Shown in pieces: positions 17,148 to 25,785 of a DNA stretch of 64,000 nucleotides; position 1 is the first letter of the stretch; each line of letters begins with the position of its first letter. The notes under the pieces are model-generated. The model saw nothing but the letters and a program-made list of their open reading frames with translations. It searched no databases and was not told where the DNA came from. Origin of the DNA: Nodosilinea sp. FACHB-131 (lineage in GTDB: Bacteria > Cyanobacteriota > Cyanobacteriia > Phormidesmidales > Phormidesmidaceae). Where the stretch lies: positions 248,001-312,000 of the forward strand of contig NZ_JACJOF010000027.1 in assembly GCF_014695395.1 (NCBI RefSeq), written 5' to 3'. The translations under genes were made by a program, and so were the position numbers.

Positions 17148-19706
17148 CTAATCTAAACTCGCGAGGCGAAAGTGGTTGTGGGTAGGGTGGGGTAGCTTCA
17201 GGGCCTCGGTGCGCAGGGCTTCGATGCGGCGATCGAGGGGCAGAAACTCCCGCGGCCAGGGGGGGAAGAGGTTGAGCTTAGCTACCAGGGTATAGCGCTG
17301 GAGGTTTTGCGGCGCCAGCATGAGGGTAATTTGTTTGGCCTGGTAGTTGCGGTAGGCAAAGGTGAGCGACCCTCGATAGCCCTCCTCTGGGTTGGTGACG
17401 ATGGCAGTTAACCACAGGCGCAGAGGTTGAGTGCTCAAGCTTTCTTCAATCAACAGAGCGTCTACATCGGGTGGGCCATCCTGAGGCTGAGTTAGAGGAG
17501 TGAGGGGGTAGGTGTTTGGGTCAAGCCAGGCGGCGAGCAGCCTCAGCTCGGGGCTCTGCTGCCCTAGGCGCAGTTGGTTCGCGATCGCCTCTAGGGCAGC
17601 ATCAGGATCAGAGTCGGCCAGCAGCAACCCCGAAACCACAGGCCGCAGCAGGTTGGGATCGACCTCAATCAGGGGTTGCTCGGTCCACCAGGCGAGCAGG
17701 GCACGGGTTTCGTAAAGGGTGGCAAAGCCGGGAGCACCAGGAGCGACAACCGCGAGTAGGGCATCGTACTCAGCTAGGGTAGCCTGCACAACGGAGGCAT
17801 AGATTGCCTGATAGGGCGCGGCCTTCCACTGGGGATAGGTCAGCGCAGCGGGGTTGACCAGGGCTTCTAAGGTGAAGGCAGCAATGGCACCTGCTTCGTT
17901 CCCCGTCTTCAGCAGCAGATCGCCCAGCAGCCAGTATCCGTAGTGGCGGTGACGCGGCATGAGCTGCACGGCGCGGGCGGCATAGGACAGGGCGGTAGCG
18001 GGGTCAGTAGTTTGGTGTAAAACGGCCAGATTGTGGTTAAACCAGGCATCGTTGGGAGCGGCCTGCTGGGCTTGGTGAGAGTAGTCAAGCAGCAGCGATC
18101 GCACGTTATCTTCAGCGTCAGAGCTGCTCAACACCTGATCTAGACCCCATAGCGCCTCACTGGCCACCGCCGAGGCGGTCGGATCCCAAGGGCTGAGGCG
18201 GTAGGCCTTGTACCAGCGCGTGTCAGCCAGGTTGAGCCGCTGGTTGTAGAAGGCTCTGTCGGCCAGGGCACTGTAGGCCACGGTGAGTGTAAAGGGTAGC
18301 CATAGGGTCAACAGCAGCCCCAGCCACAAAGCAACCGCCAGACGCGATCGCCGTCTGGCATCCTGCCCCAAAGGTGTAGCTGTGGGTAGATAGCGAGCGC
18401 CCAACGCCAGCAGCACCACCACAATTCCCAGCAGCACGCCCGCGATCGGGATATTCTCCAGTTGGTAGTCGGTCAGACTAGAGACTCCGTAGGCTAGCAG
18501 GCTGCCGCCAATGCCCCCCAGCAGCGCCCGATCCGCGGGCTCAAGCGGCTGCCGCCAAAGCCCGATCCACAAGCGCAGAACAAGCACAATACCGACTAGA
18601 AATAGTCCCAACCCGACCAACCCTAGCTCTCCCGCAATCTGTACCGGAGTGTTGTGGAGCTGCTGAATGTGTTCCAAGCCCGCCCCGGTTTCGATCGGGC
18701 GATAGAGGTTTGACACTCGACTCATGACGCCGGGGCCAACCCCAAACAAGGGGCGATCGCGCAGAATATTGCCGCCTAATCGCAGCATAAACCAGCGATC
18801 GAGGGTGGGGCCGTCGGTAATACCGCCCGCGCTAAACCAGGCGCGAATGCGGGGATTGCTAGCTAGGGCCAACCCCAGCGCCACCGCCCCCCCTAACCCG
18901 GCCAAACCCCAGCGCCAGCGCTGGGAGGGTTTGAGGTCTCTAAAGCGGCTCAGCCAAGTGACCAGCAGCCACACCACTAGACCTAACGCTGCCCCCCGCG
19001 ACCCGCTGACGTATGACGCCACCAGTATCAGCCCAGCGGAAGCTATCCAAATTCTTCGCAGCCAACCCGTTGTGGCCACTGCCGCCGCCACCGCCAGAGG
19101 CAGCATCAGCACAAAATAGCCTCCCACAAAGTTGTGGTGCCCCAGAGGCTGATGGTTACGCAGCGCCGTCAGAAAACTATCTGCCGCCCACATAGTTCCA
19201 TCGGGTCGCCACAAAACCAGGCTCACCACTGCGGCCCCGGTTGCCACCACGACTAGCCCCCACCACAGCCGTAAGCGGCTCAGCCAGCTACGGTCAACCA
19301 CATTGCGGTAGAAGTACAGCACCGCTATGTAGGTCACCACCAGGCTGACATTCCAAAACGCCACGCGGGGAAAGGGCGATACCAGGGCCGACAGCCCCAA
19401 GATGATGCCCGTGCCCAGCGCCACCCAATCTAGTCCATAACCCAAGGCGTAAAATGCCCGTTCCGGTTCTGAACCCGATGCTCGTTCTGCCTCAGTTCTC
19501 CAAGGCTCTGGGCAACGCAGCCGCCGCCACAGCCCTACTAGCAGCGCCACGCCGCCTGCCTGCCACAGCAAGATCCAAGCCCAGCCCACCATGCGGTAGT
19601 AGCTCAGGGGCAGCCAGCTAAAGATCAGTAGCACCAGTCCTCCAGCCAGCCAAAAGCCGGGCTTTTGGCTGGCCCAGCCCCGACGATGGCTAACTCCCGA
19701 GTCCAT
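17148..19706 (-). CDS. O-antigen ligase / polymerase family protein with C-terminal TPR-like region (paralogue 2)
   Basis: The 852-residue protein has the same architecture as its downstream neighbour: ten or more membrane segments, the ligase motif GVGPGVMSRVSNLYRP followed by IQQLHNTPVQIAGELGLVG, then SSLTDYQLENIPIAG, and a soluble C-terminal half with TPR-like helices (DAWFNHNLAVLHQTTDPATALSYA). ATG at 19706 is selected; a TTG at 19775 is in frame and would overlap the sugar transferase gene by 22 bp, so coupled translation from it is possible. The two paralogues are in tandem and likely act in the same exopolysaccharide pathway. Confidence 0.85.
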   Translation of the reverse strand: MDSGVSHRRGWASQKPGFWLAGGLVLLIFSWLPLSYYRMVGWAWILLWQAGGVALLVGLWRRLRCPEPWRTEAERASGSEPERAFYALGYGLDWVALGTGIILGLSALVSPFPRVAFWNVSLVVTYIAVLYFYRNVVDRSWLSRLRLWWGLVVVATGAAVVSLVLWRPDGTMWAADSFLTALRNHQPLGHHNFVGGYFVLMLPLAVAAAVATTGWLRRIWIASAGLILVASYVSGSRGAALGLVVWLLVTWLSRFRDLKPSQRWRWGLAGLGGAVALGLALASNPRIRAWFSAGGITDGPTLDRWFMLRLGGNILRDRPLFGVGPGVMSRVSNLYRPIETGAGLEHIQQLHNTPVQIAGELGLVGLGLFLVGIVLVLRLWIGLWRQPLEPADRALLGGIGGSLLAYGVSSLTDYQLENIPIAGVLLGIVVVLLALGARYLPTATPLGQDARRRSRLAVALWLGLLLTLWLPFTLTVAYSALADRAFYNQRLNLADTRWYKAYRLSPWDPTASAVASEALWGLDQVLSSSDAEDNVRSLLLDYSHQAQQAAPNDAWFNHNLAVLHQTTDPATALSYAARAVQLMPRHRHYGYWLLGDLLLKTGNEAGAIAAFTLEALVNPAALTYPQWKAAPYQAIYASVVQATLAEYDALLAVVAPGAPGFATLYETRALLAWWTEQPLIEVDPNLLRPVVSGLLLADSDPDAALEAIANQLRLGQQSPELRLLAAWLDPNTYPLTPLTQPQDGPPDVDALLIEESLSTQPLRLWLTAIVTNPEEGYRGSLTFAYRNYQAKQITLMLAPQNLQRYTLVAKLNLFPPWPREFLPLDRRIEALRTEALKLPHPTHNHFRLASLD

Positions 19707-19753
19707 CGCATCGCCAGAATCCGGTGCCCCTGACGTTGGGGATGAACCAGCGG

Positions 19754-21250
19754 TCAATAGGCCCCCTTCCCCCAAAGCACAATGCCCAGGGTGGCGGTGA
19801 GAATCTCTAAATCGAGGTTTAGCGACCAGTTGTCGATGTAGTGCAGGTCGAGGCGGGCCACATCATCAAAGGTGTCGATGTCAGAACGGCCCGAAATCTG
19901 CCATAGCCCCGTCACTCCCGGCAACACCTGGTGACGAATGTTGTGCCAGCCGTCGAACTTGGCCACATCGCGCACCGGCAGCGGACGCGGTCCTACCAGG
20001 CTCATCTGGCCGCAGAGCACATTAAACAATTGGGGCAGCTCATCGAGACTGGTGCGGCGCAGCAAGCGACCCACCCGAGTAATGCGCGGGTCGTGCTTAA
20101 CCTTAAAGAGCACCCCATCTGCCGACTCGTTGTGCTGCTCTAGCCCGGCCTGGAGCCGAGGGGCATCGACCACCATAGTGCGAAATTTCCACACCTGGAA
20201 GATGTTGCCGTGCAGGCCTACCCGCTCCTGGCGAAAGAATATCGGCCCGGCTGAGTCGAGGCGAATGGCTAGAGCAATGCCCAGCAGCACTGGCCCTAAA
20301 GCGATCACACCCAGGCCCGCTCCCAGATAGTCCATCCAACGCTTGAGGCGGTAGTCCCAGCCACCCATCAGGGGAGCATCGAGGCGTAGGGTGGGCAGGC
20401 CCGCTACGGTTTCGGGGGTGCCCCGGCGGTAGAGCATATCCCGACTGGTGGGGAGCAGCTGCATGGCGATGCCCGCCCGCCGCAGCTTCCAGTACAGCTC
20501 AGAGGCCAGGTCGGCAGAGGGAATGCTCTCAGCCAGCACCAGGGTGGCCCCGGAAGCCACAATTGCCTGGTAGGTGGTGGCCGAGTTGGCAGTAGTGGCC
20601 AGGGCTGCCCCAATTACCGGCACTTGGGCTCGCTGAGAGAGCACATCAGCTAGGCGCTTGAGGCGAGGGGCTGGAGCAATCAAAAAGACTGAGGCGGGCA
20701 CCTTGGCCCTAGTGAGAGGGCGCAGCAGCAGCGTTGCCACTAGCCGTAGTGCTACCACCAGCCCTACCCCGCTGAGCCAGGCCGAGAAAAACAGCGATCG
20801 CGGCAAATCCAGCTTGGGGTCATAGAAGTACATCACCACCAGCGCACCCAGGTACACCAGACTGAGCAGCTTGCCCGCCCGCAGGTGCTTTTGCGCCTGG
20901 GATTTAGTGTCGTAGAGCCCGCCGTAGGCAAACAGCCCCACAGCGCAGGCCACCAGCACCCAAAATGGGCTGGGCAGCCCCAACCACACCCACCACACCA
21001 GCTGGGGCGGAATGGGCGAGAAAAATTGGTTGAGCGATCGCGCAATGTGCCACGACAGCCCCAGAGCAAGAATATCCGTAGCCAGCAGCACTAGCGCCCG
21101 CCGCCCCGAGCCAGCAAAGGCATCGCGTAGCTGAAATCTAAGCCCTCGGGGGGCGCGAATATCTTGGCGGTGGCGGGGCCGCTGTTGCATCACGGCGGGT
21201 ACGGCACGGTGACATTGAATAACGGGGGCCATAGCAGGGGGCAGACGCAT
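19754..21250 (-). CDS. Exopolysaccharide polyprenyl glycosylphosphotransferase (WbaP/WcaJ-like)
   Basis: The enzyme transfers the first sugar-1-phosphate onto undecaprenyl phosphate to start a polysaccharide repeat unit. The 498-residue protein has about four N-terminal membrane segments, a CoA-binding-like central domain and the C-terminal bacterial sugar transferase domain. That domain shows RLKRWMDYLGAGLGVI, GPIFFRQERVGLHGNIFQVWKFRTM, RRTSLDELPQLFNVLCGQMSLVGPRP and PGVTGLWQISGRSD. It is the probable first enzyme of the cluster that includes the two ligase-like proteins and the WecG-type glycosyltransferase. Confidence 0.95.
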   Translation of the reverse strand: MRLPPAMAPVIQCHRAVPAVMQQRPRHRQDIRAPRGLRFQLRDAFAGSGRRALVLLATDILALGLSWHIARSLNQFFSPIPPQLVWWVWLGLPSPFWVLVACAVGLFAYGGLYDTKSQAQKHLRAGKLLSLVYLGALVVMYFYDPKLDLPRSLFFSAWLSGVGLVVALRLVATLLLRPLTRAKVPASVFLIAPAPRLKRLADVLSQRAQVPVIGAALATTANSATTYQAIVASGATLVLAESIPSADLASELYWKLRRAGIAMQLLPTSRDMLYRRGTPETVAGLPTLRLDAPLMGGWDYRLKRWMDYLGAGLGVIALGPVLLGIALAIRLDSAGPIFFRQERVGLHGNIFQVWKFRTMVVDAPRLQAGLEQHNESADGVLFKVKHDPRITRVGRLLRRTSLDELPQLFNVLCGQMSLVGPRPLPVRDVAKFDGWHNIRHQVLPGVTGLWQISGRSDIDTFDDVARLDLHYIDNWSLNLDLEILTATLGIVLWGKGAY

Positions 21251-21322
21251 AGGGATGAGGTTGCCCTAGTATTCCGCAATTGTGCTGAGAATCCATCATT
21301 CGAGAATGGGTTTGAGGTGCCA

Positions 21323-21378
21323 GGTACAGGGTTTAAGGGACACAGCAGCCGTAAACCCTAAACCTTAAACCCTGTACC
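21323..21378. repeat. 16-bp inverted repeat overlapping the 3' end of the WecG-type gene
   Basis: GGTACAGGGTTTAAGG (21323-21338) is exactly complementary to CCTTAAACCCTGTACC (21363-21378). The right arm lies inside the coding sequence and encodes the last residues (GTGFKV) of the glycosyltransferase. The hairpin may act as a 3' end for that transcript, although no U-run follows. Confidence 0.75.
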
Positions 21379-22161
21379 CGTTTCCCTGCCCCGCGCTCCC
21401 CACAGCCGATATCTAACCACCTGCGCTCCAAACAGCAGCACAAACATAGGGTTATTGACGAGATAGCGCTGCCACAGACGGCGCGGTTCCTGGCCAAAGC
21501 GGTAGAGCCACTCTAGCCCCAGGCGCATCATCCATCGAGGTGCCTGGGAGACATCGCCGCTAAAGAAGCTAAAAGCCGCGCCGACGCCGATCATCACGGC
21601 GTTGACCTGGCCCTGGTGGCGGTGCATCCACTGCTCTTGCTTAGGGCAGCCCAGGCCGACAAACACCACTCTCGCCCCCGACTGGTTGATGCGCGCCACA
21701 TCGGCAGCGGCTTCTTCGGTCGAGAGCGGGCGAAAGGGTGGAGCATAGGTGCCCGCAATCGGCAGACCAGGGAATTGTTGCTGGAGGTAAACTGCCATCT
21801 TCTCCAGCATCGGGACGGTGCCACCGTAAAGGTAGATCGGCAGGCCCAGCTGGGCGGCGCGATCGCACCAGGCCAGCATCAAATCAGGCCCGTAAACGCG
21901 GCTCTGGCCAGGTGTCCCGAGCAGCCGCAGCCCCATCACCAGGGGCATGCCGTCGGACGTGACCAGGGCGGCGTCTTCGAGAATGCTTTGGTACTGCGAG
22001 TTCCAGTAGGCAGTCATCACCACATGGACGTTAGCGGCGACCACGTAGCACGATCGCTCGGTGGTAGCCCAGGTTTGAATGCGATCGCAGGCATCCTCGT
22101 AGCTGGTGGCATCCACCCGAGTTTTAAGAATGCGCCTGGCTTGAAGCACTGGCTCTGTCAT
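21358..22161 (-). CDS. WecG/TagA/CpsF-family glycosyltransferase
   Basis: This 267-residue family (GT26) adds the second sugar, often N-acetylmannosaminuronate or a related residue, onto lipid-linked intermediates. Typical motifs are ANVHVVMTAYWNSQYQSIL, ALVTSDGMPLVMGLRLLG, RVYGPDLML, YLYGGTVPMLEKM, VVFVGLGCPKQEQWMHRH and GVGAAFSFFSGDVSQAPRWM. The C-terminal tail (GRETGTGFKV) is encoded by a repeat arm and is probably a late addition. It precedes the glycosylphosphotransferase gene in the same direction and likely acts after it. Confidence 0.93.
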   Translation of the reverse strand: MTEPVLQARRILKTRVDATSYEDACDRIQTWATTERSCYVVAANVHVVMTAYWNSQYQSILEDAALVTSDGMPLVMGLRLLGTPGQSRVYGPDLMLAWCDRAAQLGLPIYLYGGTVPMLEKMAVYLQQQFPGLPIAGTYAPPFRPLSTEEAAADVARINQSGARVVFVGLGCPKQEQWMHRHQGQVNAVMIGVGAAFSFFSGDVSQAPRWMMRLGLEWLYRFGQEPRRLWQRYLVNNPMFVLLFGAQVVRYRLWGARGRETGTGFKV

Positions 22162-22183
22162 GTTAATGACCCTTGCATAGCAC

Positions 22184-22942
22184 CTATTCTATCGGGGTCT
22201 GAGGTCTGGCTCCCTTGGCCTCACGCTTGTCTTTCACGTAAATGCCGTTCTGGCGGCGCTGGAGATCAAATAAGTCGGTGGCGTCTACTAGAGTGCTGAG
22301 CTTGGCGTAGCCATAGTTGCGCGGGTCAAAAGAAGCTTGGTTAGAGACATGTATTCCAACTACAGCCAGGTTTGACCAGCCGTCCTCATCTTGGGCAGTG
22401 GTGACGGCGCGGCGCAGCAGACTGACCAGCTTGGTATCCTGCCGCAGTTCCTTAGTGGTTTTCTTAACGCTTTCGACAGGTTTAGTAGAGCCAGCATCGG
22501 ACTCTTGACCTAGGTTTTCTAAGTAGAGAAAGGTTGAGCAGGCGTAGACAAAGGGTTTAGGAGTTTTCTTTTCGCCGAACCCATAAACCCTTAAGCCATC
22601 GGTCAGAATCCGCATCACCAGCGGAGTGAAGTCGCAGTCGCTGGTGACTATGGCAAAGGCGTCGAGGTTGCGGGTATAGAGCAGATCCATCGCGTCGATG
22701 ATCAGCGCTGCATCGGTGGCGTTTTTGCCTTTGGTAAGGTCAAACTGCTGTACCGGGCGAATGGCAAACTCGTGAAGGTTGTCTTCCCAAGATTTGAGAG
22801 CGGGGTTTTTCCAGTTGCCGTAGGCGCGGCGGGTGTTGGCGACACCATACTTAGCGATCTCTGCCAAAATTGCCTCAATTTTCGCCGCTGGTGCGTTGTC
22901 AGCATCAATCAACAGGGCAATTTTGGCTTCCGACGACAGCAT
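22184..22942 (-). CDS. NYN-domain protein with C-terminal OST-HTH/LOTUS domain
   Basis: The 252-residue protein begins with a PIN-like NYN domain: IALLIDADNAP with the first acidic residues, KNATDAALIIDAMDLLY, and FAIVTSDCDFTPLVMRI. These supply the conserved aspartates of a metal-dependent RNase site. Residues 165-240 (TKELRQDTKLVSLLRRAVTTAQDEDGW, DPRNYGYAKLSTLVDATDLFDLQ) match the OST-HTH/LOTUS RNA-binding domain. NYN-LOTUS proteins are presumed RNA-processing or decay factors; the target is unknown. It lies 22 bp upstream of the WecG-type gene, but the functional connection is unclear. Confidence 0.9.
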   Translation of the reverse strand: MLSSEAKIALLIDADNAPAAKIEAILAEIAKYGVANTRRAYGNWKNPALKSWEDNLHEFAIRPVQQFDLTKGKNATDAALIIDAMDLLYTRNLDAFAIVTSDCDFTPLVMRILTDGLRVYGFGEKKTPKPFVYACSTFLYLENLGQESDAGSTKPVESVKKTTKELRQDTKLVSLLRRAVTTAQDEDGWSNLAVVGIHVSNQASFDPRNYGYAKLSTLVDATDLFDLQRRQNGIYVKDKREAKGARPQTPIE

Positions 22943-22982
22943 GGCTAATTGAACCCCATGACTATTGAATAGATGAACAGGA

Positions 22983-23330
22983 CTAATTTTTGAGGTTGTT
23001 TATCACTTTTGGAATAAGATTTTTTAGCTGAGGAATGTCTATCTGAACTGCTTGCCAAATGATTTCGACGTCTGTATTAAAGTAATCATGAATTAGCTTG
23101 TCTCGCATACCTGCTATGTCACGCTAGGGAATTTCAGGATGATCTTGTCTGATTTCATCAGGTATGCGCTTGACGGCTTCGCCAATAACTTCAATGGCCC
23201 TAGAAACTGCAAAGAATTTCTCTGTGTTCTGAGAAAAGGCTGCAAAATCAATGCCTGTTGTAAATTGTTCGATCGCAGCGATCGCATCCAAAATATCCTG
23301 TAAGTAATCCTCAACTTGGCGTTTGCTCAC
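22983..23330 (-). pseudogene. hepT: hepT-like toxin gene interrupted by one nonsense codon
   Basis: The gene starts with GTG at 23330 and reads 68 residues of a HepT (DUF86) protein (EDYLQDILDAIAAIEQF, AVSRAIEVIGEAVKRIP). It then meets TAG at 23124-23126, where family members have the Trp of HPEIPWRDIAGMRD. Translation after the stop continues in the same frame as RDIAGMRDKLIHDYF and on to TAG at 22983, restoring the normal length of about 115. The catalytic RX4HXY motif (R76, H81, Y83) is entirely downstream of the stop, so the 68-residue product would lack RNase activity. It overlaps mntA by 4 bp. Confidence 0.9.
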
Positions 23331-23620
23331 ACGTAGATCACCTCTGCCAATATGCGTTCCCCCAATCGAGGCTTGAGCCCACGCTTATGCACTAGGTCAA
23401 CCTTGATGCCTAAATTGTCGCTGAGATAGTTCTCTAAATTGATAAATTTCAGCAGGCTAGGAACCTCAGAGAACTCTACCAGAACATCCACATCGCTGGT
23501 TTCTGTTTGCTCCTGCCGAACGTAGGAGCCAAAGACTCCCAATTCACTAATCATGTAACGTTCTTGTAGCAATGGCTTGTGTAGCACGAGCCAGCGCTGA
23601 ATATCTTCGAGAGTTTTCAT
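23327..23620 (-). CDS. mntA: MntA-type nucleotidyltransferase antitoxin
   Basis: The 97-residue minimal nucleotidyltransferase carries the GSYVRQEQTETSDVDVLVEF motif (GSX10-DXD) that binds nucleotide and metals. In the studied MntA-HepT systems it inactivates HepT by adding AMP residues to the HepT tyrosine. Here its partner is a broken gene, so the antitoxin may be relaxed from selection or serve another copy. The ends overlap as GTGA with hepT, the usual operon coupling. The start ATG lies 16 bp after a modest purine-rich stretch. Confidence 0.92.
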   Translation of the reverse strand: MKTLEDIQRWLVLHKPLLQERYMISELGVFGSYVRQEQTETSDVDVLVEFSEVPSLLKFINLENYLSDNLGIKVDLVHKRGLKPRLGERILAEVIYV

Positions 23621-23680
23621 GGGTACTCTACGACCTGTTCAATAGGCTAAGCATAGCGATTTTCGAACGAGGGCATTCCC

Positions 23681-25708
23681 CTAATCTCTGCGGGGGGCGA
23701 GGCCGAGCTGGCCCTGAAACTCCATGTGGTTGGGGGTGAGGGCGGTGGTAGCGCTGAGGCTGCGCAGGCTGCCGAGGTAGGGTTTGGCGACATCGAAGCT
23801 GGGGTCGTCGTGGAAGCCAAACACCTCATAGGCCAGGGCTAGGGTAGCGCCCACATTCAGATAAAAGTAGCCATTGTTGGGAGTGGGGAATGTCGCCGTC
23901 GCCTCATCAAATAAGAAAAAGTCGGCGAGGGGGTCGTGGGGTGAGGGGGCCAAAACACTGGCCATGGGTACTGCGCCAGAGGTAATAGCCAGGGTATCGT
24001 CGGTGACCCAGCCGTGGCTGCCCACGCTAAGGTCGGGCACGTAGTCCCCGCTCAAGCTAGAAAACAGCTCCCAGCTGGTGGCGGGCTGCTGATTGACGAT
24101 TCTAGGGTTGACGGCCAAGCCAACGTTGGGCAGCAAGTCATCCACTGCGGCCAGGGTGCGGTCGGCGGTGGGGCGATCGCTGGTTTGCAACAGCAGCCCT
24201 AGCCCCGCGTACTGCAAGGGGCCACCCTCAGTGGGAAAGGCAGCGATCGCATATTCCCCGTCCATCCAGCCAAAGACATCGTCGTCGAGATCGAGCCCGG
24301 TGAAGAGGGTGAACCCAGCGCGTACCGTAGCTAGCCCATCGCGGGTAAAGTCGCTGGCCTGGTCTAAAATGCTGGCCACAGTGCGCCAAAAGCCCGCGAT
24401 GTTGCGGCCACTCATGACCACAAAAGTCGAGGCAGGCAGTAGCTCTAGGGGGCTGTCGGCGTTGGCCACGGTGGGAGTAAGGCCAAAGGTAAAGGGCACC
24501 GCATCGTAGTAGTAGCGGCCTCGAAACTGCATACCGGTTGCCATGGGGTACACCAGAGCCTCTAGAGTGCCGCCAAAGTTGAGCGATCGCAGGGTTTGCA
24601 ACGTCTCATCATCTAGGCTGGTAGGGGGCGTGGGGAAAGGCAGCGGCAGCTCGGCGGCGGGGAGGGTGGTTGCCGAGAGGTCGTAGTTCAGCAACTCAAG
24701 GGCGTTGCCGTAGACAGCAAAGAGAGCTTGGGTGCGCTGGCGATTGGTTAGGGTGCGCTGAAATTCTCGGCTATCAGCAAGGGACTGGGCTTCACTCTGG
24801 CGCAGGCGCAGGTATTGCTCAATGGCGGCGGGGTCTTCTGCCGTAACTAGGGCGTCGGGCAAAAAAGCTACGGCTAGGCCGCTAGGGCCCAACTCTGGCA
24901 TAGGCACCGGCACCTCAACTTCAAGTTCCCCCTCTTCGTGGAAAGGTTTGACGGTGAGGGGAAGCCCTATGGCTCCGTTGAAACGTAAAATTTGCGTTTG
25001 GGTGGGGTGGGCCTTCAGGGGCGCAATCTCGGCGCCTTCAGATTCAAAGCTGCTCTCATCGATAACTTCTGGTTCCGCCTCATCGTCCCAAGTACAGGCA
25101 CCAGTATCGACATCGGCGGAGTCACAGGCTTCTGGAATGGCTGGCTCAGACCAATCTTCAAACTCGGGGGCGGGCCAAAAGTAGATCTCAGTGCCTAAAG
25201 CAGAGGTGAGCTCCGGGGCATCCCCCTGCAGCTCAAATAAGGTATCGCGAAAGGTGGTAAAGGCCTCAGCGTTAGCGATCGGGGCTACCATAATCGAGGC
25301 CTCAGCAATGGTTGCTGTCTCCCCGGGCTGCACCGGCAGCAGAGCCACCACGGCCGTGTCGCCGATCCACGGGGCTACCTCGCTGGCAAAGTCAATCCCA
25401 TAGGGCAGGTAGGGCAACCCCGGTAGGGCTGGGGTCAGCCCCTGTTCCTCGTCCAACAGCTTAAAGAGTTGGTACTGACTAAGCTGACCCCAGGTGTCAG
25501 TAGTGGTATCAATCAGCATCACCAAAGCGGTGTTGGTGGGCAGGTGGTGCCAGCTTTCGGTTTCGGCGGCACGGGTGGCTAGTGGCGCAACGGTACTCAT
25601 GGCTAGTGTTGAGCCAACCAAACCCAAGGTCAGCCGTTGCCCCACAGGCAAAATCCTTGACCATTGCGCCCACTTGTTCCAACCCAGCCCTCGGTTCCCA
25701 ATGCCCAT
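23681..25708 (-). CDS. DUF3352 domain exported protein
   Basis: The protein of about 675 residues starts with a signal-like segment (LTLGLVGSTLAMSTVAPLATRAAE) and then matches DUF3352, a family widespread in cyanobacteria. Visible features are LPTNTALVMLIDTTTDTW at the start, repeated two-lobe beta-strand-rich sections, an acidic central insert (about residues 195-235, with clustered Asp/Glu and three Cys), and a C-terminal region with NNGYFYLNVGATLALAYEVFG. ATG at 25708 is preferred over TTG at 25726. Function is unknown; the signal suggests a periplasmic or outer-membrane location. Confidence 0.8.
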   Translation of the reverse strand: MGIGNRGLGWNKWAQWSRILPVGQRLTLGLVGSTLAMSTVAPLATRAAETESWHHLPTNTALVMLIDTTTDTWGQLSQYQLFKLLDEEQGLTPALPGLPYLPYGIDFASEVAPWIGDTAVVALLPVQPGETATIAEASIMVAPIANAEAFTTFRDTLFELQGDAPELTSALGTEIYFWPAPEFEDWSEPAIPEACDSADVDTGACTWDDEAEPEVIDESSFESEGAEIAPLKAHPTQTQILRFNGAIGLPLTVKPFHEEGELEVEVPVPMPELGPSGLAVAFLPDALVTAEDPAAIEQYLRLRQSEAQSLADSREFQRTLTNRQRTQALFAVYGNALELLNYDLSATTLPAAELPLPFPTPPTSLDDETLQTLRSLNFGGTLEALVYPMATGMQFRGRYYYDAVPFTFGLTPTVANADSPLELLPASTFVVMSGRNIAGFWRTVASILDQASDFTRDGLATVRAGFTLFTGLDLDDDVFGWMDGEYAIAAFPTEGGPLQYAGLGLLLQTSDRPTADRTLAAVDDLLPNVGLAVNPRIVNQQPATSWELFSSLSGDYVPDLSVGSHGWVTDDTLAITSGAVPMASVLAPSPHDPLADFFLFDEATATFPTPNNGYFYLNVGATLALAYEVFGFHDDPSFDVAKPYLGSLRSLSATTALTPNHMEFQGQLGLAPRRD

Positions 25709-25785
25709 AGCTACGCAGCGCTCCAAACAACCCTTTCTATCAAACCCGAGGAGAAGAGCGATGTCTGTAAACTATGGCGGTTTAT

